DNA from: Ciona intestinalis
Taxonomy: Eukaryota > Chordata > Ascidiacea > Phlebobranchia > Cionidae
Length of the DNA stretch: 64,000 bases
NCBI RefSeq assembly: GCF_000224145.3
Contig: NC_020172.2
Location: 5,299,961 to 5,363,960 of the forward strand
Direction: 5' to 3'
In this document: positions 9,801-25,500 of the stretch, in pieces
Layout: every line of letters begins with the position of its first letter
Numbering within the stretch: position 1 is the first letter of the stretch
Translations under genes and position numbers: made by a program
Notes under the pieces: model-generated
What the model saw: only the letters and a program-made list of their open reading frames with translations
What the model was told of the DNA's origin: nothing
Database searches by the model: none

Positions 9801-12800
9801 TTGATAAGGCGTTAATAACTCGTTCAACTAAATCGTCAACTGACTTTAACGCACGCCATCGACTTCTAAAGGCATTGTCTGAATAATCCATGGATTCTTT
9901 GGTCATCGGGTGGGTGGCTTGTCGTACCAACCAATGCTTGTTCTGGATTAGATGGGAATTAATGATAGTGTTTTAAAAATTATAAACAATTATATTGTGT
10001 ATGTATTTAAAAAGGGATGAAAAATCAAAAGACACGAGGAATCACGGCAAAAGGCTTCATGAGCAAATTAGACCCTTTTTTGTTCACCACTGCTATACAT
10101 GTATACTAAGATGCAATAGGCAAACTTTGGCCAAGAGGTCCCATGGCATATGTGCCAATGCGTAACATGATATCCTGGTATATTGCATTCACCACATTAA
10201 TCAATGAGGTTTTCTATGTTTGACAACTATGAGTGTAACTGTATTTTAACAATGTCACCCCAGCTTTTACTCTGCTGTTAGGTGTCTATACAAACAAGCA
10301 GAGCCAAAGTATATTGCATTCACCACATTAATCAATGAGGTTTCCTATGTTTGACAAATATGAGTTTTCATAACTGCATTTTAACAATGTCACCCCAGAT
10401 TTTACCCTGCTGTTAGGTGTCTATACAAACAAGCAGAGCCAAAGTATATTGCATTTACCACATTAATCAATGAGGTTCCCTATGTACGACAACTATGAGT
10501 GTAACTGCATTTTAACAATGTCACCCCAGCTTTTACCCTGCTGTTAGGTGTCTATACAAACAAGCAGAGCCAAAGTATATTGCATTCACCACATTAATTA
10601 ATGAGGTTCACTATGTTTGACAACTATAAGTGTAACTGCATTTTAACAATGTATGGCCAGATTTTGGTCAAAATTCAGACCAAGTTTCACGGCTATACTT
10701 ACAACTGCTTTAGTGTTATAACTTGGTGTATGCGGGGCTGTATTGTTCTCGTACATCTTTGAATATTGAGGTGCAGAATCCCATGGACTGTGAGGAGCAG
10801 GAGTGGAAATCATCATGAAGAAAGGTTGGGTATATCGCATCTTATGGTTATGGATGAAATCTACAGACCTGTTGGCCTATAAACAAATGGTAATGATTTA
10901 ATTTCAACCTTTAGGGGCGAAATTAGGTAAAAGACAATCACCATTAACTCAGAGAATTTGCCATTTAAAGTTTATTATTATACTATGCGCTTTACTTAAA
11001 TAACTTCTGTCACAAAACAGTAACTCTTCAAAGCAGCATGTATTATTTGAAAAATGCAGCTTCCCCCAACCCCTGAGAGAGCTTCCTTCCCCCAACCCCT
11101 ATGTGCTTGAGTCCCGTTTGTTTTTCCAACCTTTTAATGCTTAATGGTTCATGTATACCACCATAATTATAAATTCCAACCCCTAAGTTTGGCTTGTCTT
11201 AATTTTAATCCACATATGCAGCTTCACTCCACCCACTGGCTTACATTAGATATGACTTGCTTAACACATACAAACAACACTAACCAGCAGATCAGTGAGA
11301 TAATCCTCATGATAGTTCGCTCCATGTTGTACAGGAACCCCATTATCAGATATAGTGTAATTGTAATACTTTGAATTCCCAACCTAAAATAATCACTGTG
11401 TTAAAATCACGTGTAAAATAATGAAGCAGAATGATACACCTTATAGGGAACATACTACAATTTAACTACTCTTTAAAATATAGTATAGTACAGTGGGGTA
11501 AAATGGGACATATTTTCATTCGATTTTCTCGTACCCTTTAGTATTTTGAATTTTCTTGTTCCGGTAGTAAAAAAAGAACATTTAAAGAATTATAAAACTG
11601 TATCCTCACGACTTCCACAGCAGGGTAAGATGGGACACCTTTATCACATAATATCCCCCCAAAAAAAGAACAACGGTATATTTGAGTCATGAAGAAACAG
11701 TTTTAAAATTATTTAAATGTTCTTTGTTTACTACCAAATGGTAAAGGAAAACAAAATGAAATGTTGTCCCCTCTTCTCCCACCCTACTGTATAAAAAAAT
11801 TTATTTAATATTGTATATACTTGTAATTGCTGTTCAGGTGAAAAGGTCATTTACTTTATGATGACACCTCACATAGTGGATAATGAAACATTGCTGCAAT
11901 AAAACTTACATAATTTCTTCAGGAAACTACTCTGCCCGAAAAGTTGTAAGTTTTATTGCAAAAACGTCCAATTCATCATGAAAAAAATGACCTTTTTACC
12001 TTTGTCTGAAGAGCAAAAAGTATAGGCCTATATATACAATAAATATCATATGGTAAGGGGGGGGGGGATGGGACACCTTTTCTTGTATAGTGTTATCGAT
12101 ATGCTTTGTAGCGACAGCAAGAGAAAATACTATATCCATGGTAACAGATATTCACCAGGAAATAAATTTTACCTGAAGAACAATTATAAAGTTAGGCACC
12201 AGATATATATGATATCTATATCTTACCAATCCAAACCATTGATTCCAGCCTACAGGTACATGCTGGGGACCTCCAACTGACTTTCCTCCGTACTATGTCA
12301 AAATAAACCATTGTTAGGTCACAGTAAAAGAACAATGGAGAAATATCATACTGTAATATGTATATACTAAGGTTGCCATATGTGCAAAACATAGTTAGAA
12401 TTAATTGATTTATGTTCTTTGTCAAAGACAAATGTGTCTGTTTGTTGACAAGTGTTTATTGTGATGTCAGAAACGTGTTTCAAAATTCACAAAATTAAAA
12501 TCTGTATCCCTTGTTCCTACGATGAGACATGTCAGGGGTCTAGAGTTGACCCATTAGCCTTAAACCAGTCTCTACCTTTAATATTTAAATATTTTTGACT
12601 ATTCGAAAAAGCATCACGAACATTTAAAAATGTAACTGGTTGAAATTTAACCGATACCAAAAATGACATCACAATATGCATTGCTTTCTGATTGTCTACC
12701 AAACAATGGGAATAGATATGTAACAATGCTGTGGCATGTGACTATGTAACAAAAGAACAATGCTGGTACCATAGCAAACAGACATTAAATGTGATTTAAT

Positions 12801-15562
12801 AGGCTGATTTTTTATGACCATGGTCCATGGTACCAACATCTGATGCACTAGTAACAAAGAAATATAAGGGTTTCACAGAAGGACATATTTGAATTTTTAT
12901 TTGTAAGTGTTATTTATGTAAATATGATTTTTACATTAATATAGTAGGTCGGGGTAAGATGGTACATGGTGTGATTCTGATCACTGGTATAAAGTTATCA
13001 TTTTTTTACCTTTGCCCAGGTCAAATTAGACACTACCTAATATTGGACTACAACATAAAACCACTCAGTCATAATGTACAGAATTCACAACATATATACA
13101 TACTTAAAAAAACACACAATCTAGTAGGCTAAAATCACCTGATTTAAATATTTCCCAGCAAAAAAAGTTCGGTAATTTGCTTTCTGTGCAGCGACAGCAA
13201 GAGTTTGTGTTTCAAATGTTTTCTGCCAATATAGGCTGCTACAATTGCCACTGATAGTATTGTTCAGTGTCTCATGGTTGTGAGAGTATCTGCCTAGGAG
13301 AAAATATACAAAAATAAACCATTGTTATATAGGTATCGACAAAGTTCTATTTATATCCATCTTTAATTAAGTATAATTATTATAATATGTAGGTAAGGTC
13401 CTACAGCATGGCAAGCTAGTAGATATGAGATGTAGGCATAGGCGCCAAACCTGGGGTGGCAGGGTAGGCAAGTCACCCCTGAAATTATCTATATTATTCA
13501 GTAAACAACTTATAATACAAAATGTTTTACAAGTCATGGGGCACAAGGATTACTGCCTCCCCTAGAATATATAAAGTTTGGCGCCCATTGATGTAGGCCA
13601 TAGTTGGTCTATTTCCCCACAAATTGAATCTCTAATAATATTTTACCAATAGCAGTAGTTTGATATAGAAAAATTAAATATAGAAAACATATAGAAAAAG
13701 TTTTTGCCCATAGCACTCCAAGGTTTGAATAATCTTTCAATGAAATAAATATTCTTTGTATTTCTGACAAAATGTCTGCCATCTATTCTAGCAATGCTTT
13801 TTTCATTCCAGATGACCCCTTAAGTAACTATTTACATTACGCCTGGTAGCAGAAGTAACAGAACAGCAATGTTTGTTGTTAGCCTTGACACTGGCCCTTC
13901 AATATTTGTTGTTACATTATCATTGTCTTTGCCATAAGCCATTTGACAAAACTTTTGTAAATATTTAAAGTCACTGGCATTGTGTTAGTATTTATCTGTT
14001 ACAACAAACACGTAAACATTTCAACTTTGTCAGTTGTGATTGACAATTGCTGTTGGAATGTATATATATATATATAATATAGGGCATAGGCTAAATATAT
14101 ATATACACTTTTATCAGTTAGTGACATTTCCACAAACTTTTAAATTTATTTTTACCCAAATGCTACAATTTTTAGATATTTATTTCTATTTGTATTAGAG
14201 ACTGACAATGCCATTTAGGCGAATATATATAAAAATAAAACTTTTATTGTGGGTGCAATGGATTTTTGTCTGTTACGTTTTTGTAGCACCAAATCCTTAC
14301 TGTATTTTTTACACAAGAATCCTCCAACTCTATGAGCACCAGACCAAAGTCATATTCGCGAAAAATTATTACAGTTATGTTAATTGTAACTGTGATAAAT
14401 TCCCTGAATCTGATGCTCATATAACAGGACGATTTTTGAAACGAAATAACAGTCAGGATCAAGTGGTATAAAATAAATAATGAGTTTTGAATAATAGAAA
14501 AAACTTAATTGGCCTTGAGCCAACTGTGCCCTAGGTCCCATTGCATGACTTGTCGAAGGACCCCATACAAAAAAGAAGCCCGTATAAAAAATGTAGGACC
14601 TCATATAAAAATGTTGTAGGACCCCATATGGAATAACCTCACCCATATAACATCGAATGTACATATACAATGTTGGGATAATAAACCAACTGTGGCCTAA
14701 ATCTTAGTTCCCATGGCATGGCTCACTGTAGGACCTCACCTATATAGAATAGAATGTGCATATGCAATGTTGGGGTAATGAGCCAACTCTGGCTTAAATC
14801 TCAGGTCCCATGGCATGCCTCACTGTAGGACCTCACCCATATAGAATAGAATGTGCATATACAATGTTGGGGTAAGGGACCCACTTTGGCCTAAATCCCA
14901 AGTCGTACGGCATGCCTCACTGTAGGACCTTACTCATATACAATGAGTGCACATACAATGTTGGGGTATTGGGCCAACTTTGGGCCTAAACCTTAGGTCC
15001 CATGGCTTGCCATACTCTGCAGACTGGTATAGAATAGGAGTACAATGTACAACTTACCAGTTAATATACTGGCCCTGCTTGGGCAGCAAAGTGGGGTGCT
15101 GGTAAACATATTGGTGAAAGTGGTTCCTTCATCTTGAAGAAGTTTCTTTACTTTTACCAATGGGTCCTATAAGGTTTGAAGGTTAATAAATCGACAGTGA
15201 ACATGAGGTGTATGAGCCAATCGTCGAATGTGACTTATATATCCTCGGATGCAAGATAAAACCTCTGGGTTATGCTCTTACTAACATGCTGTACCATGTT
15301 TTCAGTTTTTATTTTTTTGTTATATTACCATTTTATAATCCATTTATACTAATAGTATTTTATAATCCAATTATACTAAAAAGTCATGACAATAAACAAC
15401 AAACACAACATAGAAACAACATACCATTCCACCAAGCAACGTATCTTGATCATCTGTGAGAATGAACACAATATTTGGTGGTGGGGAAGCTTTCGACATC
15501 ACCAACTGAGCTTCAACGGTGCATATGCATCCAAATAACGCAATAAATAGAAGTTTAATCAT
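6887..15562 (-). CDS. GNS: N-acetylglucosamine-6-sulfatase (lysosomal)
   Basis: Removes 6-sulfate from N-acetylglucosamine in heparan and keratan sulfate in the lysosome. Eleven exons (minus): 15562-15425, 15166-15058, 13293-13139, 12292-12227, 11383-11285, 10876-10703, 9942-9741, 9248-9034, 8665-8561, 7860-7669, 7069-6887. The phases close to a 545-residue protein (human 552). A signal peptide ([18 protein letters not shown]) is followed by [10 protein letters not shown], with metal-binding aspartates, and [11 protein letters not shown] at 73-83, the sulfatase signature; C73 of CxPSR is the residue turned into formylglycine. Family landmarks run in order: [90 protein letters not shown] and [13 protein letters not shown]. 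Introns carry several minisatellites. An acceptor-like CCACAG sits 24 nt before the ATG. SRM lies head to head 1.1 kb away. Confidence 0.97.
7110..7620 (+). repeat. 71-bp minisatellite array (GNS last intron)
   Basis: Six to seven units of the 71-bp family, some shortened to about 50 bp (TCTTCTTATACACCTCATGC joins directly). The array runs to within about 50 bp of exon 10. Confidence 0.95.
7982..8555 (-). repeat. Tandem array made of SINE tails (GNS intron 9)
   Basis: Five to six units of about 95 bp, each with TGTAACTTATTTATCCT, GACAGTCGTTATAACACGGG and ATACACCTCATGCCAGCTTA. This is the tail part of the SINE listed at 35157 and elsewhere, in reverse orientation and without the tRNA-like head. 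Confidence 0.85.
10178..10655 (+). repeat. 131-bp minisatellite, four units
   Basis: Unit begins TATATTGCATTCACCACATT and includes TTTGACAACTATGAGTGTAA and CTGTTAGGTGTCTATACAAA. Starts at about 10179, 10310, 10445 and 10575. It runs to within 50 bp of GNS exon 6. A lone decayed copy is at 1740-1830 in PUS1. Confidence 0.9.
11493..11790. mobile_element. GGGGTAAGATGGGACACC MITE, two adjoining copies
   Basis: A half copy (11493-11616, beginning CAGTGGGGTAAAATGGGACA) abuts a longer copy (11622-11790, CAGGGTAAGATGGGACACCT to TTCTCCCACCCTACTGTA). They lie in GNS intron 4. Short end fragments of the same family lie at 4800-4900, 12049-12080 and 12945-12970. Confidence 0.75.
13439..13587. mobile_element. 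Palindromic MITE, GGCGCCAAAC family
   Basis: Left end TAGGCGCCAAACCTGGGGTG, right end TATAAAGTTTGGCGCC, in GNS intron 2. The interior matches the copies at 6188 and 43255. Confidence 0.85.
14500..15030 (-). repeat. ~97-bp repeat array (GNS intron 2)
   Basis: About five units, each containing TGTTGGGGTAATGGGCCAAC, TCCCATGGCATGCCTCACTG and TAGGACCTCACCCATATAGA. Read on the other strand it is the GGGTGAGGTCCTACAG family seen at 1-60, 18740, 32500, 44430, 46600 and 53110. Confidence 0.85.
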
Positions 15563-15638
15563 TTTCTATGATAGTAGGTGTTACTGTGGATAAAAAGCTG
15601 CTTTTTAAAAAAGTTAATTTGAATAAATAAGTTAAGTT

Positions 15639-15817
15639 GGCGCTAGTGAAGAATATTCCCCCCCCACCTTATTTGGTAACCCTAACCCCTAACCCCTATA
15701 ACCACTAACTACTAACTCCTATAACCACTTACCCCCTAACCATCAACACCTAACCCCCTAACCTAGGGGGTTAGGTGGTTAGCAAATAAGGTGGGCGGAA
15801 GATTCTTCACTAGTGCC
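15639..15817. mobile_element. hAT-like MITE with telomere-like interior
   Basis: Inverted ends GGCGCTAGTGAAGAAT and ATTCTTCACTAGTGCC, flanked by near-perfect 8-bp repeats GTTAAGTT / GTTAAATT (15631-15638, 15818-15825). The interior is made of CCCTAACCCCTAACC-like units. It lies 77 bp upstream of the GNS start codon. Related: 2692 and 46854. Confidence 0.85.
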
Positions 15818-15825
15818 GTTAAATT

Positions 15826-16687
15826 AAATAAATAAATTAGCACAATCATATAAAAAATGTATATAATATTTATATATATATAAATTTTTTGCATTACGAA
15901 TATACGCTGAAAAATAAAAATGCAACTACTCAAACTCAATTATAATGCGCAGATATTCAAAACAGAGTTAAATACCAGAAAAATATTGTTACATAATACA
16001 TACGATAAAATAATAAATATATTTGCAAGTTTTTACTACAAAATATTTTAAAACTTTTTAGTTCACAATACTCAATACTTTGCCGATATTTTTTGACACT
16101 TTCCTTCCATTTTAATTAAGTATTTACAAACCGTAAGCGATGACCGAGCTCCGTTTAATGCAACTGCCTCAATAGTAACTAGAGTAACTGAACCCTTTCT
16201 ACACATCTCACTTGTAGTGAAGTAAATCCATTTACCGGTTTTTCCCAATCGATCTCTGCCACCAAACCAACGTGATTGCAACGAATATTAATCCAAATTT
16301 TGCACTAAATGAATTCTAAAATTAACAAATGTAATCATTTTTCATCCAAAAATGGTAAAACAGTGAATAAAACGTATAATTTCTTCATTTAAAAGCGTAA
16401 CATTAATCGGGGAGCTAATTTGAAAATTTAAAGTTGATCATGCGTGACTTTCTTATTTACCCACGTGATAAACTCATGTGCTTTTTACGTAACACGTGTA
16501 ACGTAAATGTTATTTACTTTTTAATTTTCTATACTCTAAAACGTGAATCTTATTGTGCTCACGCTTTTAAGTATAAATTTAATCGAATCTTTATATGACT
16601 ATTAGGCAGTACAGCGGTTAAGGTTACGCAAAAAGCTAAAATTATTTTTATAAAAATAATTTTGATTTAGATCGTTTTTTTTATGCA
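15826..16687. other. GNS-SRM divergent intergenic region
   Basis: About 0.9 kb of AT-rich sequence between two divergent housekeeping genes, so it probably holds both promoters. It has ACGTGATAAACTCATG and ACACGTGTAACG (E-box-like CACGTG) at about 16460-16500. No ORF with recognisable homology. Confidence 0.5.
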
Positions 16688-16696
16688 GTATATAAA

Positions 16697-20532
<3,836 letters not shown>

Positions 20533-21109
20533 AATGCTTATGATGTCACAAAGCCTTTGTCACCATTTTAATACTGTTGTTGCTGACATTTTAAAATATT
20601 TTTCAAATTTATTTTAAAATATTTATAAATCATAACAATTAGTGTTAACACTGCCTTTTACAATGTATATGTCACACAGACCATGATACAGTGTATTTAC
20701 TAAAAGTTTTGTCCATATCAAATCATGTCTGCTTACATAGTGTTTAGATTAATAAATGTATGGCCATGACTAAACTATATTGGAAAATTTTAACATTTAC
20801 TGTTCCAAAATTAACTGTAATAAAATATTGAAAACACTTTTGGATGTTTATAAACTCAAAAGCGACGATCGTGCTAATATAAAAAGTAAGAAAAATAATA
20901 TAACAAGAGAGCTGAGCTTTAATGAAGGAGCACGTTTTATTGCAAATTGACATCTATTTCAATATGCGTAGAAGTCGGCGTGGTTCGATCATATAAAGGG
21001 GCTAAATTTCAATTTGGTGCGACATCAGTAAAAAAATCAAAACTGGCGAATATTTAGATTTATAAAGTTGGGCAAAAACGCACGCCTAGAACATTCGCGT
21101 GTAGTTTAG

Positions 21110-21262
21110 CTATGACGTAACAAAATTAATGACATAACAGTAACGCGAGCGGTAGACAGCGCAATTTAAACGCTTGTGTAGGTTTGTGACGTAACAGAAC
21201 GCCGCGATTGCGAACCGAGATATTGCGTGTGACGTCGCGAGTGACGTAATAAAGAACCGTAG
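21110..21262. promoter_or_regulatory. Cluster of CRE/ATF-like TGACGT sites
   Basis: Within about 150 bp: CTATGACGTAAC, AATGACATAAC, GTGACGTAAC, GTGACGTCGCGAG and GTGACGTAATAA, with raised CpG. A further GTGACGTAATAA is at 21660. Five near-CRE octamers in an AT-rich intergenic region suggest an enhancer or promoter, perhaps for ARGLU1. Inference from motif density only. Confidence 0.45.
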
Positions 21263-21543
21263 CGATTTCTGAAACAGAACGTGATAACGAATAATTTAAA
21301 CTTTAAATGTAATTGTGTGATAACGACTGTCGTTTTCCGGCCACGCGAGGATAAGGTAAGTTAAACACATTACATACATAATGGAATATTAATGTACTAA
21401 ACTAATACTTAACTTAAGTCTTTCAATAAATCTGCTAACTTATGTAACCTGGTGCGGAACCAACTTCATCTAAACTGGAACGTGGTAGCTTTGTAGAAAA
21501 GGTGTTTTATGCGCGGAGGCGGAGCAATCAAGGTGGGTGTAAT

Positions 21544-21581
21544 CATAGATACCTAAACACGTTTATGTTTAGGTATCTATG
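21544..21581. repeat. Perfect 16-bp hairpin
   Basis: CATAGATACCTAAACA and its exact complement TGTTTAGGTATCTATG are separated by CGTTTA. A related unpaired motif (CATAGATACCTATGG) is at 28172. Could be a tiny palindromic element or a structured transcript. Confidence 0.6.
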
Positions 21582-22565
21582 GTGTAATTAGCTGGTGCGA
21601 GGTGTCAGTCATGTGAGCAGTCGGACCAATCAACTTCAAGAATTGGATAACGGGCTGTTAGTGACGTAATAAACTAAATTTACAATGATTCGCGTTTTTT
21701 GATTATCGTCTCAAGCGCGAATTTAACTTGCTAAGATCGTATCTATTCTTTACAGATGTGAAATCTTACCACGGCAAGAACCAACATAGGATAACGATAT
21801 AGTTTAAACTTTGATCAAACAGAAAAGTAAGGAAAAATTACTCGCTAATTATAAGTTTTTTGAGAAGTATTCTAAATATTATGGTTTTAGTCAAGAAATA
21901 AAAGACTAAATGCAATAATTAAGAATTAAGCTATGTAAAAACGATCATGGTTAAGAAAAAGACCAAATGTTTGACGTAAAGCAATTAATTTGTACACTAT
22001 CTTGTCCAGAAATTCTATTTTAGAGCAAAAACCCAAATAAAAAAAAAACATATTTGATATCTATGGCCTATATACGATTACGTCATATCCGCCTGTGTTG
22101 CCTTTTTCTTTTTTCACCTCAAATTGACCAATCAGGTAAGAGAGGCGGAACGACAACAGCTGTAAGCGATTCGCACTGTTTTGTGTTTTGTCTGCCACTT
22201 CTCTATATAGCGACGCTTTTTAATCATTAAACGCATTATAAATGTAGTGTGTTAAACTAGTATGTTAAAGGACAATCAATTATAGTTGTAAAATAGAAGG
22301 TAACATTAAATTTACTGTTAAATCTGGTATTACAATTGCTACGCAGTTTTTTCTGTTTTATAAAATCGATGTCGATTTTTTTTATTCTGCACAAACGAGT
22401 TCGTACCGCAAAGTATGCCAAGGGAACTGAGATTGAAACAAAAACTTTAGTTACAAAGAATTCGGCTAATATATGTATACAATTTTTTACATTTTCCCAT
22501 TTTGCAGAACTGTGTTAGTTTCAAAAAGTTTAATGCTCACTAAAGATTTAGTATCCCTTAAAATA

Positions 22566-25500
22566 ATGACCAGATCAAAAAGCCCAAGTCCTGTGGAGTC
22601 GAGGAAAAAGTCAAGCAAGCATAAAAGTCGCTCCAAAGATGATGAATATAGATCCAGGGATCGGGGTCATTCAAGGTCAAAAGATAGAGATCGTAAACGA
22701 CATCGATCAAGGGAACGAATTAGCAGGTATGTGGAATTGATTATTCCTGTTATATTACAGAAATCCCGTCAAAATTCTCTGGGATCGGTGCCTATTTCGG
22801 GTGGAAAACATTTGGATCGTTTATATTATTACGTTCGCTCGTACAGTATTATACAGGATTGTAAAAGTTGTAAATCCGGACGGTGATCGTTTAATTTTAT
22901 TGAAAATCCGGACGTAATATGTTTTACGTGCGTCTGTCACCCAAGCTACCAAATCTTGTTATAAAGCGTATTACTGACTATCACCACGACACCACAGTCT
23001 AGTACGGGCGCCTGTGCGATAAAAAACCGTTGTTGAAGCTGCAATCTAATGTTTTATGTTCGTCGCGTGTTCGTAATAATCAGCTAACGAAGTCGCTCGA
23101 GTAACAAACATTGCCGTGCTGCAATTTGACATTTTGCGCTTAATTGTTACGTCACATGTCTTATTGCAACATAACTATTAACTATGACGTTTCATTACGT
23201 AACAATCGGAAGGAATGCTCACTGCCCAACGAACCACGAGATCGAAACATCGTGTATGAGCGTCACATTTTTATGCTCTGCGCCGGCGTATGAAATAAAG
23301 AAAGACGCATGCGGTAGCATACATTCTACACCTAACAAACGAAGCAATCGTTGTGAATNNNNNNNNNNNNNNNNNNNNNNNNNNNNNNNNNNNNNNNNNN
23401 NNNNNNNNGCTTTTTATCATTAACGCATATAAATGTAGTGTGTTAACTAGTATGTTAAAGGACAATCAATTATAGTTGTAAAATAGAAGGTAACATTAAA
23501 TTTACTGTTAAATGCGGTATTACAATTGCTACGCAGTTTTTTCTGTTTTATAAAAGCGATGTCGATTTTTTCTATTTTGCATAAACGAGTTCGTACCGCA
23601 AAGTATGCCAAGGGAACTGAGATTGAAACCAAACCTTTAATTACAAAGAATTCGGCTAAAGTGTAGAACAACAAATATGTATGTATACAATATTTTACAT
23701 TTTCCCATTTTGCAGAACTGTGTTAGTTTCAAAAAGTTTAATGCTCACTAAAGAATTAGTATCCCTTAAAATAATGACCAGATCAAAAAGCCCAAGTCCT
23801 GTGGAGTCGAGGAAAAAGTCAAGCAAGCATAAAAGTCGCTCCAAAGATGATGAATATAGATCCAGGGATCGGGGTCATTCAAGGTCAAAAGATAGAGATC
23901 GTAAACGACATCGATCAAGGGAACGAATTAGCAGGTATGTGGAATTGATTATTCATGTTATTTTACAGAAATCCCGTCAAAATTCCCTGGGATTGGTGCC
24001 TATTTCGGGTGGAAAACATTTGGATCGTTTATATTAATACGTTCGCTCCTACAGTATTATACAGGCAACTTTGTATGCGAAATTTTGGACCGTCCTACCT
24101 ATTATCTTTAGATTAGTACTATCTCTAGGTTGCAATCTGAGGATATCGTAATTCATTTTTATTTGTTTACCCTAATAATAATAATATATATCAACCACCG
24201 CAGACACAGCAGTTCAAAACGATCTCGTTCAAAATCATCGAGCACGGAACGCACAGATATATTTGGAAGAGCTTTGAGCAAGAGAACTGCACTTGAAGAG
24301 AAGAAAAGAAGGGAAGAAGAAGAATTGAGGCTTGCTATTGAGAGGCAACGGTTAATGTACGTTTAATAAATTGGAGATGATGATTTGTTCAAGCTGTATT
24401 GTACCTTTTCTCCACCCACTGGGAAATCTTCCATCATTCCCCCCTAAGTGCTTGAGTTGGCTTGTACTAAAATTAATCCACAAATGCAGCATCACCCTAC
24501 CCATTGCGAGAGCATGCAGCATTCTCAAACTCTCAATACTCATGCATATCACCATAATTACATATTTCCCAACAACCAGAAGAAAGATATATATTATGTT
24601 CACATATGCCGTCTTTTAAAAAATGCTTGCCTAATATTTGGATTTCATTGATGCTACTGTTAANNNNNNNNNNNNNNNNNNNNNNNNNNNNNNNNNNNNN
24701 NNNNNNNNNNNNNTAATATCATTTTAAATTCACCACATAATGGTTCCATGTGACATGATTTGTGACAAAATTAGTATCGTAGGTGTTAGGAAAATGTATT
24801 TTTTTAATGTTTGCACGAACAGTTTCGTCATTTTAGCTATTCGCCGTGTTCTCGCAATGTAACCGATGCGGTTAAAATAGAGCGCACGTTTATGTCGTCA
24901 ATAATTACGGAACAAAGAAATCAAAGAGTATATTGTCGGCCGAACGTAAGAAAGTTGATTTTAATATAAATAGGATTTATTTCTACTAAAAAAATCCGGA
25001 CATTTTTCGACGATCCGGACGGTGACATTATCACTGAAAAAGGGGTATTTTTACAATCCTGGTATTATACAGGCACTTTGTATGCGAAATTTTGGACCGT
25101 CCTGCCTATTATCTCTAGGTTGCAATCTGAGGATATTGTAATTCATTTTTATTTGTTTACCCTAATAATAATAATATATATCAACCACCGCAGACACAGC
25201 AGTTCAAAACGATCTCGTTCAAAATCATCGAGCACGGAACGCACAGATATATTTGGAAGAGCTTTGAGCAAGAGAACTGCACTTGAAGAGAAGAAAAGAA
25301 GGGAAGAAGAAGAATTGAGGCTTGCTATTGAAAGGCAACGGTTAATGTACGTTTAATAAATTGGAGATGATGATTTGTTCAAGGTGTATTGGGCATTTTT
25401 TCCACCCACTGGGAAATCTTCCATTATTCCCCCCTAAGTGCTTGAGTTGGCTTGTACTAAAATTAATCCACAAATGCAGCATCACCCTACCCATTGCGAG

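Larger units (their letters stand above)
20533..22565. other. SRM 3' UTR and SRM-ARGLU1 intergenic region
   Basis: SRM 3' UTR with a possible polyadenylation signal (AATAAATG at about 20750), then unique AT-rich DNA, a TGACGT-rich segment and a short palindrome (both listed), and a SINE-tail fragment (21310-21370). No convincing coding exon. The ARGLU1 5' leader probably begins after the acceptor TTTTGCAG at 22507. Confidence 0.6.

Noticed and set aside
22473-24037. Tandem duplication of ARGLU1 exons as a real gene feature
   Set aside because: The copies sit at N gaps, differ only by allele-like changes, and the insert/empty-site pattern fits two haplotypes better.
24352-24603. Minus-strand [21 protein letters not shown] in ARGLU1 intron 2
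   Set aside because: Present in both allelic copies, but AT-driven, without splice or homology support.
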